A DNA stretch of 64,000 nt, taken from assembly GCA_031399065.1 (NCBI GenBank), contig JANNOM010000075.1:1-64000 (forward strand), read 5' to 3'. Below the pieces are notes generated by a model, which had not been told where the DNA came from, ran no database searches, and saw only the letters and a program-made list of their open reading frames with translations. Below are positions 1 through 7,630 of the stretch, piece after piece. The translations under genes were made by a program, and so were the position numbers. The first letter of the stretch is position 1. The number at the start of each line of letters is the position of its first letter. Source of the DNA: JADCRZ01 sp031399065 (lineage in GTDB: Bacteria; Bacteroidota; Bacteroidia; Chitinophagales; Chitinophagaceae).

Positions 1-1
1 C

Positions 2-403
2 GATACCAGGCAGAACTGGATGAAATTACAAACGGGTAATGGTAACGATTTAATGCAAGAGATACCGCCTACGGGCAATATGGAAAATGTAGAGGTATTT
101 GCAACTGTATTTTCAAATATTAAAGTGAGTTTAAATATCATAAATCCACACAATCTTGGAGACACCTTTATAATAAAAAGGTTAGCAAATCCAACCATAG
201 AACTCAGAATATCATGCCCTTTATCGAGTAAATTTATTTATACAGCTGTTGATTATACTCCTGTTAATGCGATAGGATACGATGGTACTGAAGATTATAT
301 TGCATATAAATTTATACCTGACACGGGCTTTGACTATTTTAGTCGTTTTAAAATTAATAAATATTGCGGGGATACTGTTTATGTAACGGTCGACATAAAA
401 TAA
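2..403 (+). CDS. hypothetical protein, 5' end outside window
   Basis: An open frame runs in from the left edge of the window. The first internal ATG is at 20, but the frame is already open from base 2 (reading Asp-Thr-Arg-Gln-Asn-Trp before that Met), so the gene probably starts upstream. The visible 133 codons show no motif that I recognise. The C-terminal part is rich in Tyr, Phe, Asp and Thr, as in beta-sheet surface proteins. Its stop codon TAA overlaps an ATG (TAATG at 401-405) that begins the decayed lipoprotein gene that follows, which suggests both once formed one operon. Function unknown. Confidence 0.5.
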   Translation, partial: DTRQNWMKLQTGNGNDLMQEIPPTGNMENVEVFATVFSNIKVSLNIINPHNLGDTFIIKRLANPTIELRISCPLSSKFIYTAVDYTPVNAIGYDGTEDYIAYKFIPDTGFDYFSRFKINKYCGDTVYVTVDIK

Positions 404-626
404 TGCGAAGAAATTATATCTGCTCATAATCATACTCGCTCTATCGGCCTGCAAAAAGGTTAAAATGCCAATACTTTACACGAGCCGATATGTTTACGAT
501 AATTGCTACAACCCAATAACATTTCAAAATGGAAGGCAATTAAAAAATGCCAACACCGTAAACAAAATATTTTCAAATCTCCGGTCGCCGCAGATTCGAT
601 TTTTATGCGATATTTGCAATGATTAA
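403..626 (+). pseudogene. decayed small lipoprotein gene (frameshift after start)
   Basis: The ATG at 403 overlaps the previous stop but its own frame closes after 8 codons. One base out of register, a frame open from 399 to the TAA at 624-626 reads as a classic lipoprotein leader: Lys-Lys, a hydrophobic stretch (LYLLIIILALSAC), the lipobox LSAC with Cys encoded at 450-452, then Lys-Lys, followed by about 55 more codons. That frame has no ATG, GTG or TTG before the leader, so a one-base deletion next to the start codon is the simplest explanation. I infer a dead lipoprotein gene; a non-canonical start or a sequencing error are alternatives. Confidence 0.45.
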
Positions 627-636
627 AAATGATGGT

Positions 637-1644
637 ATGAACAGGAGGTTGATCTTAGTAATGTTTTTATCTCTGATGATGAGTGTGCTGCAGGCACAGC
701 CTTCCGAACTTGTGATAGAGGGTGTTGCGCCTTCTTTGCATCTTACGCATGCTGTTGCCGCAAAAGAAACCTGGTATAGTATCGGCAGGATCTATAATAT
801 CAGCCCTAAAGAAATAGCTCCCTATAACAATCTTACCATAGACAAGCCCCTTGCTATCGGGCAGCAGGTTAAGATCCCGCTGGTGAGTACCAATTTTGCG
901 CAATCACCCGCCAAGGCTTCGGACGAAGTATTTGTGCCTGTGTATCATGTTGTGCAGGATAAAGAATGGATGTACCGCGTATCGGTCAATTATAACAAAG
1001 TGCCCGTGGAAAACCTGGAGAAGTGGAACAGTATCAGCCGCGACCAGGTGAAAGCGGGTATAAAGCTTGTCGTGGGTTACCTGAAAGTTAAAACAGGGCA
1101 GTCATCCCTTGCTTCCAAAGGGTCTCCCACTATGAAAAGTGTTGCGGCCTCTGAAGCAGCAACCGATGCGGTTGCGGTTAATACTCCTTTACCCTCTACC
1201 GGGCAAGTAAAAAAAACAGAGCCCGTAATCACTTTAAATAAAACAGAACAGGTAAAACAGGAAACAAAAATCAGTCAGCCTGCGGAAGAAAATAAACCGG
1301 CAATTGTTACTAAAACGGATCCGGGTTACAACGGAAGCGGTGGCGGTTATTTCAGAACGATGTATGGTCAGTCGGGGAAAAGCAACTCAGGTACGGCGGG
1401 TGTGTTTAAAAGTACCAGCGGGTGGCAGGATGGTAAATATTATGCGCTTATGAACAATGTACCGGTAGGCACCATAGTGAAGGTATCCGGTGCTTCCGCC
1501 GATAAATTTGTGTATGCTAAAGTGCTGGGTCAGCTGGCAGAAATGAAAGAAAATGCCGGTCTCAGTATCCGTATCAGCGATGCCGCTGCTGCACAGTTAA
1601 ATGCCATGGAGCTGGCCAAATTCCAGGTAGATGTCAGGTATTAA
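637..1644 (+). CDS. secreted double-LysM protein with RlpA-like C-terminal domain
   Basis: Likely a periplasmic or outer-membrane-associated peptidoglycan-binding protein. The ATG at 637 (MNRRLILVMFLSLMMSV...) gives a clean signal peptide ending at LQAQ; an ATG at 619 in frame would add six polar residues and is less likely. Two LysM repeats follow, at about residues 32-82 (HAVAAKETWYSIGRIYNISP, then a second half ending in VKIPL) and 105-150 (YHVVQDKEWMYRVSVNYNKV). A low-complexity Lys/Thr/Glu linker covers about 155-235. The last 95 residues (GDGKYYALMNNVPVGTIVKV-type pattern) resemble the double-psi beta-barrel seen in RlpA-like proteins. No catalytic role is claimed. The 3' end overlaps the 3' end of fmt on the other strand by 11 bases. 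Confidence 0.75.
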   Translation: MNRRLILVMFLSLMMSVLQAQPSELVIEGVAPSLHLTHAVAAKETWYSIGRIYNISPKEIAPYNNLTIDKPLAIGQQVKIPLVSTNFAQSPAKASDEVFVPVYHVVQDKEWMYRVSVNYNKVPVENLEKWNSISRDQVKAGIKLVVGYLKVKTGQSSLASKGSPTMKSVAASEAATDAVAVNTPLPSTGQVKKTEPVITLNKTEQVKQETKISQPAEENKPAIVTKTDPGYNGSGGGYFRTMYGQSGKSNSGTAGVFKSTSGWQDGKYYALMNNVPVGTIVKVSGASADKFVYAKVLGQLAEMKENAGLSIRISDAAAAQLNAMELAKFQVDVRY

Positions 1645-2584
1645 ACCGGTATCCCTTTAAAAAGTCTTCTACATTCATTCTTGTTCTGCCTTCGAGTTGA
1701 AGTTCGAGTACGTATATAAAACCGCCCGTTGCGGCGAAGCGGAGATAGGTTTTATAATCCGTTTCCATCGAGCCAGGGGGTAGCGGAGTGGATACTTTCT
1801 CCCCTCTGGCTTTATATACTTTTACTGTTTTATTATCGAGGTTAAAAAATGCCGCGGGAAAAGGGGATAGTCCTCTTACCAGGTTATGGATATCTTCTAC
1901 GGACTTGTGCCAGTCTATTTTGCAGGTTTCCGTGAATATTTTTGGTGCATGTTTTATCAGGAACGGGTTGTCTCCCTGTTCCGATTGCGGCTGTTCTTTA
2001 AGGGTGCCGTCTGCCAGGCCTTTTATCGTTTTTACCAATACGGCCGCTCCTGTTTCTTTCATCCGGTCGTGTACTTCTCCCGCCGTTTCATCAGGGCCTA
2101 TATCCAACGCTTCCTGCAACAGGATGTCGCCTGTATCTATTTCATGCTTCAACTTAAACGTGGTAACGCCCGTTTCTTTTTCCCCGTTTATCACTGCCCA
2201 ATTGATAGGGGCCGCTCCCCTGTATTGAGGCAGCAAGGAGCCGTGTACATTAATAGTTCCCAGTGGCGGCATATTCCATACTATTTCCGGCAGCATGCGG
2301 AAAGCAACTACTACCTGTAGATCTGCTTGCAGACGGGTAAGTGCATTTATAAATTCCGGAGCTTTCAGTTTTTCGGGTTGTAATAGGGTCAACCCTTTTT
2401 CTACCGCGTATTTTTTAACGGCACTTTCTGTGAGTTTCATTCCGCGCCCGGCTGGTTTGTCGGGTGCCGTTATTACCCCTGCTATATGGGCTCCTGCCTG
2501 CACCAGTGCATCGAGCGATGCTACGGCAAAATCGGGAGTGCCCATAAAAACGATCCGGAGATCCTTAAAGTCTTTTATTATCAT
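1634..2584 (-). CDS. fmt: methionyl-tRNA formyltransferase
   Basis: Transfers a formyl group from 10-formyl-tetrahydrofolate to Met-tRNAfMet for translation initiation in the cytoplasm. The 316-residue length is normal. Near the N-terminus is LRIVFMGTPDFA (about residues 9-20). The formyltransferase signature INVHGSLLPQYRGAAPINWA lies at about 111-130 and contains the catalytic Asn112 and His114, and Asp150 is in the EIDTGDILL segment, matching the Asn/His/Asp triad of the family. A C-terminal OB-like domain follows from about residue 205. The gene converges with the LysM protein and overlaps it by 11 bases, so the two 3' ends are constrained together. Confidence 0.97.
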   Translation of the reverse strand: MIIKDFKDLRIVFMGTPDFAVASLDALVQAGAHIAGVITAPDKPAGRGMKLTESAVKKYAVEKGLTLLQPEKLKAPEFINALTRLQADLQVVVAFRMLPEIVWNMPPLGTINVHGSLLPQYRGAAPINWAVINGEKETGVTTFKLKHEIDTGDILLQEALDIGPDETAGEVHDRMKETGAAVLVKTIKGLADGTLKEQPQSEQGDNPFLIKHAPKIFTETCKIDWHKSVEDIHNLVRGLSPFPAAFFNLDNKTVKVYKARGEKVSTPLPPGSMETDYKTYLRFAATGGFIYVLELQLEGRTRMNVEDFLKGYRFNT

Positions 2585-2608
2585 AACGCTGCAAAGATAG
2601 CGCGGGAC

Positions 2609-3838
2609 TCATTCGAAATCGGGGTAAAGCAGGTACTTCTTTCTTACCTGCTTAAAGGCCGTTAGCCTGGGTTCCCAGCTTTTACGGATAACGGCTTCTG
2701 TGCTGCCATTCTTTACCTGCTGCATAAGCTGGTCGTTGCCTGCCAGCTTATGAATAAAGTTATTGGAAAGGAAAAAATTCTTTTTGTCGGGGAACAGCTT
2801 ATACGCCTGCAATAACCATTTCAATTGTATGCGGCCATTTATTTTCTTTAAGGCAGATGCCGGTGTACCGGACAGATCCCAGCCATAACATACCTGGTTA
2901 AGGAGCTTGGGACTTTTGGCGCCTTCCCTGCTTACGGGCGTAAACTTTACCAGCGTTTTCGGTAAAGAGGGATGACCGAACAGCATGAATGGCTTCTCCG
3001 TTCCCCTTCCTTCGCTTAGTGCCGTACCTTCAAAAAAACAGGTGGATGGATACAGGTAAACTGATGCCATATCGGGCAGGTTAGGTGAAGGCTTTACCGG
3101 TAATTCATATTTGCTGGAATGCGTATAATTGGCGCAGGTGATTACCCGGATGTCCGCAGCTTTCGTTAAGGCCGCGCCCGCCGCCGTTGAATCGAGCCAT
3201 CCTTCACCGATCAGCATTTTCGCGTATTCACCCATCGTCATGCCATATACCACCGGAACGGATTGCATGCCGATAAATGATCTGAACTTTTTATCCAGTA
3301 CCGGTCCGTCTACATAAAACCCATTGGGATTGGGCCGGTCCAGGATAATGAGCGGCTTCTTATTGTCCACGGCCGCTTTGATATAATATTCCAGCGAAGA
3401 AATATAGGTATAGAACCGTACACCCACATCCTGGATATCGAAAATAAGAATGTCTACCTCTTCGAGATCATCTGCGGAAGGGGCCTGTTTTTTTCCATAC
3501 AGGGAAACGATCGGTATACCTGTTTGGGCATCTTTTACATTACCTACTTTTTCACCGGCATCTGCGTTGCCACGGAAGCCATGTTCGGGGGCAAATATCT
3601 TTACGATGTTCACGCCTTTTTTCTTTAAAAAATCGACCAGGTGTTCATCTTCTATCATCGAAGTATGGTTGGCAAAAACAGCGACCGTTTTATCCTGTAT
3701 CAACCGCATGTACTGGTCTATCTGCGTGGCTCCGGGCAGGGCAGGTTTATTGCCGGGTTTTGGCTGGCCAAAGGCATTAACACCAGATATAATGTTGATA
3801 AACAGTAGGGAAAATATTATGGAAAAGATATATTTCAT
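2609..3838 (-). CDS. DUF1343 protein, NamZ-like exo-beta-N-acetylmuramidase
   Basis: Members of DUF1343 (YbbC/NamZ) remove terminal N-acetylmuramic acid from peptidoglycan fragments. Visible signatures are FAPEHGFRGNADAGEKV, FDIQDVGVRFYTYISSL and LDRPNPNG, all typical of the family. The start at 3838 gives a signal peptide (MKYIFSIIFSLLFINIISG...), so the product is exported, and the length of 409 residues is normal. An ATG at 3868 in frame would add ten residues that break the signal-peptide pattern. The gene is followed 24 bases downstream by fmt on the same strand. Substrate is inferred from the family. Confidence 0.9.
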   Translation of the reverse strand: MKYIFSIIFSLLFINIISGVNAFGQPKPGNKPALPGATQIDQYMRLIQDKTVAVFANHTSMIEDEHLVDFLKKKGVNIVKIFAPEHGFRGNADAGEKVGNVKDAQTGIPIVSLYGKKQAPSADDLEEVDILIFDIQDVGVRFYTYISSLEYYIKAAVDNKKPLIILDRPNPNGFYVDGPVLDKKFRSFIGMQSVPVVYGMTMGEYAKMLIGEGWLDSTAAGAALTKAADIRVITCANYTHSSKYELPVKPSPNLPDMASVYLYPSTCFFEGTALSEGRGTEKPFMLFGHPSLPKTLVKFTPVSREGAKSPKLLNQVCYGWDLSGTPASALKKINGRIQLKWLLQAYKLFPDKKNFFLSNNFIHKLAGNDQLMQQVKNGSTEAVIRKSWEPRLTAFKQVRKKYLLYPDFE

Positions 3839-3934
3839 AAGCGAATTTATTGTAAAAAAGGATAACAAATTTCCTTAAAAAAATTAACTATTTAAACTTA
3901 CCTTGCCACCATAACAAACATTAAAATTTCGTAC

Positions 3935-4387
3935 ATGCAACAAGTAAAGAGCGGTGACACGGTAAAGGTACATTATCATGGTCGCCTTACAGACGGTAGT
4001 ACTTTTGATTCTTCAGAAGGCCGCGAACCCCTGGAATTTGAAGTAGGAAGCGGTATGGTGATCGCCGGTTTTGACAATGGCGTTACCGGCATGGTGGTAG
4101 GTGACAAAAGAACATTGCAGATACCTGCTGAAGAAGCATATGGCGACAAGAACCCCGAAATGGTGGTAGAATTCCCTAAAGAACAGTTCCCCGAAGATAT
4201 GGCGCCTGAAGTGGGCATGCGCCTGAATATGACCAATGGCGGCGGGCAAGTGATACCGGTAATGATCGTAGACGTAAAAGAAGAAACGGTTATACTCGAT
4301 GCCAATCATCCCCTGGCGGGCGAGGCACTCACGTTCGATATAGAACTGGTGGAAATTACCGGTAGCAAGTCTTTGATCATTACTTAA
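3935..4387 (+). CDS. FKBP-type peptidyl-prolyl isomerase, SlyD-like
   Basis: Catalyses cis-trans isomerisation of prolyl bonds and probably acts as a cytoplasmic chaperone. The FKBP half opens with VKVHYHGRLTDGSTFDSS and includes GREPLEFEVGSGMVIAGFD. An insert-in-flap type segment (about residues 70-125, from DKNPEMVVEF to VKEETVILDANHPLAG) separates it from the closing strand LTFDIELVEI, which is the SlyD arrangement. The His-rich metal-binding tail of E. coli SlyD is absent. At 150 residues and without a signal peptide it is a typical short SlyD. A weak promoter-like TTACCTTG lies about 30 bases before the ATG. Confidence 0.93.
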   Translation: MQQVKSGDTVKVHYHGRLTDGSTFDSSEGREPLEFEVGSGMVIAGFDNGVTGMVVGDKRTLQIPAEEAYGDKNPEMVVEFPKEQFPEDMAPEVGMRLNMTNGGGQVIPVMIVDVKEETVILDANHPLAGEALTFDIELVEITGSKSLIIT

Positions 4388-4419
4388 TCTCCGGGTCGCC
4401 TATCGTATAAAGTTGCCTC

Positions 4420-5673
4420 ATGTTTGATAACTATTCTTTTAGCGTTGCCGAACGATTCATGCGGTACGTCCGGATCGATACACAATCCGATCCCCAGTCT
4501 GCTTCTTTTCCATCTACAGAAAAACAGAAAGACCTTTCCCGTTTACTGGTAGACGAACTATTGAATATGGGACTTTCTGACGCCCATGCGGACGATTACG
4601 GTTATGTGTATGCCACTATACCGGCAAACACACTGCATACAGTACCCGTGATATGTTTTTGCAGCCATATGGATACCGCACCCGATTGCAGTGGTACTCA
4701 TGTTAAGCCTCTGTTACATAAAAACTACCAGGGCCAGGATATTATACTGCCAGACGATCCTTCGCAGGTATTGAAGGTGTCGGATTATCCCTACCTGCAA
4801 GAGCACATAGGGTACGATGTAATAACCGCCAGCGGTAAAACGCTGCTGGGCGGAGACGATAAATCGGGCGTGGCTATTATCATGGACATGGCCCAGTACC
4901 TGGTTACCCGCCCGGAACTAAAGCACGGCACCATTAAACTGCTTTTTACTCCGGACGAGGAAGTGGGGCGGGGTACGGAGAAACTGGATATAAAAAAGCT
5001 GGGTGCGGACTTTGGGTATACGCTGGATGGGGGCGAAGCCGGTAGCCTGGAAGATGAAACGTTCAGCGCGGATGGTGTATCCGTTATTGTCCATGGTGTA
5101 ATAGCACATCCCGGCTATGCGAAAAACAAGCTGGTGAATGCCATTAAAATAGCCGGGCATATACTGGACGCTTTACCAAAGCAGCATCTGAGTCCCGAAA
5201 CGACCGCAGGTCGAGAGGGCTTTGTTCACCCGGTAAGGGTAAGTGGTATAGCGGAAAAAGCCACTATTGATTTTATCGTTCGCTCCTTTGAAGAGGAAGG
5301 ACTTAAAGAACATGAAGCTGCACTTCAAGCGATCGTTACCTCCGTAATGGAACAGTACCCGCTGGCATCGGCGGAGTTTATCGTGCACGAGCAATACCGG
5401 AATATGAAAAATATACTCGATCAGTACCCGGAAATAGTGGCACATGCGGAAGCTGCCGTTAGGATGGCAGGCCTGGAAGTAAAAAAGGAAAGTATACGTG
5501 GAGGAACTGACGGAAGCCGCCTGAGTTATATGGGACTTCCCTGCGCGAACCTGTTTACGGGTATGCAGGCTATTCATTCCAAACTGGAATGGATCGGAGT
5601 AAAAGATATGAAAAAATCAGTGGAGACGCTGGTACACCTGGTTACCATCTGGGAGCGCAGCGGTAGGGATTAA
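4420..5673 (+). CDS. pepT: peptidase T (tripeptide aminopeptidase)
   Basis: Cytoplasmic M20-family zinc peptidase that removes the N-terminal residue of tripeptides. The expected metal and catalytic motifs are present: CFCSHMDTAPD (His and Asp), LLGGDDKSGVA (bridging Asp), FTPDEEVGRGTEKLD (catalytic Glu-Glu), DGGEAGSLEDE and, near the C-terminus, RGGTDGSRLSYMGLPCANLFTG and the final metal His in MQAIHSKLEW. The length of 417 residues matches the family. It follows the FKBP gene by 32 bases on the same strand and may be co-transcribed. Its end is 16 bases from the convergent dcd gene. Confidence 0.96.
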   Translation: MFDNYSFSVAERFMRYVRIDTQSDPQSASFPSTEKQKDLSRLLVDELLNMGLSDAHADDYGYVYATIPANTLHTVPVICFCSHMDTAPDCSGTHVKPLLHKNYQGQDIILPDDPSQVLKVSDYPYLQEHIGYDVITASGKTLLGGDDKSGVAIIMDMAQYLVTRPELKHGTIKLLFTPDEEVGRGTEKLDIKKLGADFGYTLDGGEAGSLEDETFSADGVSVIVHGVIAHPGYAKNKLVNAIKIAGHILDALPKQHLSPETTAGREGFVHPVRVSGIAEKATIDFIVRSFEEEGLKEHEAALQAIVTSVMEQYPLASAEFIVHEQYRNMKNILDQYPEIVAHAEAAVRMAGLEVKKESIRGGTDGSRLSYMGLPCANLFTGMQAIHSKLEWIGVKDMKKSVETLVHLVTIWERSGRD

Positions 5674-5689
5674 CACATCGTATCAGCCA

Positions 5690-6226
5690 TTAAAAAATAT
5701 TCTTCCACATCATACTTTCCACTGGCTTATCGGGCTGGCCGCTATATTTGGCATTTGACTTCTGGTTGTATTTAACAGCTATTTCGCCATCTACGGGGAA
5801 ATAGATCAATTGTCCTACCGGCATGCCATGGTATATTTTCACCGGCTGCTTCACGGATATTTCCAGTGTCCAGTGCCCGCAGAATCCCACATCTCCCTTA
5901 CCGGCAGTCGCATGAATATCGATACCCAGGCGGCCGGTAGACGACTTGCCTTCCAGGAAAGGAACGTGCGCGTGTGTTTCGGTATATTCGGCGGTGGACC
6001 CCAGGTAAAAAACATGTGGGTAAAGTACAAACCCTTCATCCGGTATCTGGAAGTATTCTATTTCATTGTGTTTTTTAGCGTCCAGGATATGATCCTTGTA
6101 GGTAGCCAGCCATTTACCCAGGTGCACATCATAGCTGTTACTGCCCAGGCATTCCCTGTCGTAGGGAATTATTTTGATCGTTTCGTTTTTTATCTCTTCC
6201 AGAATACGGGTATCCGATAGTATCAT
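5690..6226 (-). CDS. dcd: dCTP deaminase
   Basis: Deaminates dCTP to dUTP in the thymidylate pathway. The conserved segment FLEGKSSTGRLGIDIHATAGKGDVGFCGHWTLE (read in parts) carries the Arg, Gly and catalytic region of the Dcd family, and YDRECLGSNSYDVHLGKWL near the N-terminus is typical. The length of 178 residues fits the monofunctional enzyme. It is transcribed divergently from the phosphopantetheinyl transferase gene, with about 70 bases between them for two promoters. Confidence 0.95.
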   Translation of the reverse strand: MILSDTRILEEIKNETIKIIPYDRECLGSNSYDVHLGKWLATYKDHILDAKKHNEIEYFQIPDEGFVLYPHVFYLGSTAEYTETHAHVPFLEGKSSTGRLGIDIHATAGKGDVGFCGHWTLEISVKQPVKIYHGMPVGQLIYFPVDGEIAVKYNQKSNAKYSGQPDKPVESMMWKNIF

Positions 6227-6294
6227 GCTTGGGTAGATTACAAATTTGTGTTACTTTCAATTGCAGGCTGCAATGTAAACGCTAAAAACCTAAT

Positions 6295-6933
6295 TTGCCC
6301 TTATTTTATCAACATAATATCAACGAGTTTACCAGGCTGGCCATCTGGAAAATTGAAGAAGACGAAGATTTTTTCCTGGCGCGTGTACCCCAGAAACGCC
6401 AGGTGACACATCCACATAAACGGCTGCAACATCTTGCAGGCAGGTACCTGCTTCCCTATCTTTTCAGCGATTTTCCATTAGCGGAGATAATGATCGCCGA
6501 TACCCGGAAACCTTTTCTGGAAAACGAACGATATCATTTCTCGATTTCTCATTGCGGCGATTATGCGGCAGCCATTGCCAGTGCTGACAAGCGTGTAGGG
6601 ATAGATATCGAATTGATTACTGAAAAGATAGCGAGGGTAAAAGAGAAATTTTTGCATGAGAGAGAGATGCAACTTGTAAAGGGATGGGATTTATCTTCTT
6701 ATTCTGAGTTGGAACTGCTGTCGATGCTTTGGAGTGTGAAAGAATCTGTGTTTAAATGGTATGGGTTAGGGAAAATTGATTTTAAGGAACATATCCGATT
6801 AGAAAATCACCAGCCTGGCACGGATGCGGAGCCTCTTACCTTCTCCGTAACCTTTAACCGGGAATCTCCCATATCCCTTAATATTAAAGTAACAATTTTA
6901 GGTAAATTGGTACTAGCCTGGCTGGACATATAA
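6295..6933 (+). CDS. 4'-phosphopantetheinyl transferase superfamily protein
   Basis: Transfers phosphopantetheine from CoA to a carrier-protein serine. The family core is visible as FSISHCGDYAAAIASADKRVGIDIELI (two overlapping motifs, about residues 82-108, with the metal-binding Asp-x-Glu) and WSVKESVFKWYGLGKIDF (about 146-163). The start is unusual: an in-frame TAA at 6283-6285 excludes anything further upstream, and the only start codon before the conserved part is TTG at 6295, giving MPLFYQHNINEFTRL. The next ATG lies beyond residue 60. The product is a 212-residue Sfp-type enzyme; the carrier it serves is not in the window. Confidence 0.88.
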   Translation: MPLFYQHNINEFTRLAIWKIEEDEDFFLARVPQKRQVTHPHKRLQHLAGRYLLPYLFSDFPLAEIMIADTRKPFLENERYHFSISHCGDYAAAIASADKRVGIDIELITEKIARVKEKFLHEREMQLVKGWDLSSYSELELLSMLWSVKESVFKWYGLGKIDFKEHIRLENHQPGTDAEPLTFSVTFNRESPISLNIKVTILGKLVLAWLDI

Positions 6934-6981
6934 TAATATCTGCGGAATATACGTTAATGTAACTCGTTAGCTTTATCTATG

Positions 6982-6989
6982 TATATTTG
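6982..6989 (+). promoter_or_regulatory. -7 element TATATTTG upstream of a secreted protein gene
   Basis: The octamer matches the Bacteroidota -7 consensus TAnnTTTG and lies about 40 bases before the ATG at 7031. No clear -33 TTTG partner is visible at the usual spacing, so this call is tentative. Confidence 0.4.
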
Positions 6990-7030
6990 ACTCTTGAACT
7001 ATCAACCTAAAATCTAAAACAAAACATTAA

Positions 7031-7540
7031 ATGAAAACAGCCCTGTTATCTCTCGCTGCATCGCTCATCTCCCTTTTTTCAATGGCACAAACCGATAAGC
7101 TTGCCAAACATTCCGGAGAAACGCTGGAAGTTAAGGTGGTAAGAGTAGGTGAAACAACGATTATCTACAAATACATAGGAGAAGATGCCGAACAAACTAT
7201 CGGTAAATTTGCTGTTGGTAGCATTACCTATGCAAGTGGCCGTAAAGAAACGATTTCAGAAAAGATAGTAGTATCTGGAAAAGAAGATTGGGAAAAAGTA
7301 GAAGTATTTACGGATAAGGCCCAGGTTGTCGGTCTTAAAAAAGGAGAAGAAATAAGAGGTAAAACCTCCGGCTTTCTTACGTACAATTCTGCAGGTTCTG
7401 CAGATAAAAAGGCCTCCAAGAGAATCAGGGAAGCTGCTGCTGAATTAGGGGCTCCGTTTGTTTTAATGACCTCCGACAAAAGCGACGGATTCGGTGCGAA
7501 GCAATCTATAAAGAATGGAGTTGCTTATATGTACAAATAG
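7031..7540 (+). CDS. secreted protein of unknown function
   Basis: A signal peptide (MKTALLSLAASLISLFSMAQ) precedes a 149-residue mature part that I do not recognise. The N-terminal half has a repeated strand pattern (TLEVKVVRVGETTIIYKYIGED, ISYASG-like) reminiscent of short beta-sheet domains often annotated as hypothetical in Bacteroidota. The C-terminal half contains an alpha-helical Lys/Ala/Arg segment (KKASKRIREAAAELGAPFVL) followed by a Gly-rich end. It stands alone with its own promoter-like element and a strong terminator, so it is a single-gene unit. No function can be assigned. Confidence 0.75.
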   Translation: MKTALLSLAASLISLFSMAQTDKLAKHSGETLEVKVVRVGETTIIYKYIGEDAEQTIGKFAVGSITYASGRKETISEKIVVSGKEDWEKVEVFTDKAQVVGLKKGEEIRGKTSGFLTYNSAGSADKKASKRIREAAAELGAPFVLMTSDKSDGFGAKQSIKNGVAYMYK

Positions 7541-7561
7541 TTACTTCACAAATATTATTAC

Positions 7562-7594
7562 AAAAGGTACTGCCTCATTGGGGCAGTGCCTTTT
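7562..7594 (+). terminator. Rho-independent terminator
   Basis: AAAAGG-ACTGCC pairs with GGCAGT-CCTTTT around a short loop, with one bulge pair in each arm, 22 bases after the stop codon at 7540. The stem ends in a T-run on the plus strand and in an A-run on the other side, so it may also act on the minus strand after the DUF2130 gene. Confidence 0.8.
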
Positions 7595-7630
7595 GTATGT
7601 CTGATAGGGTTGGTGTTTGGCAGATAACTA

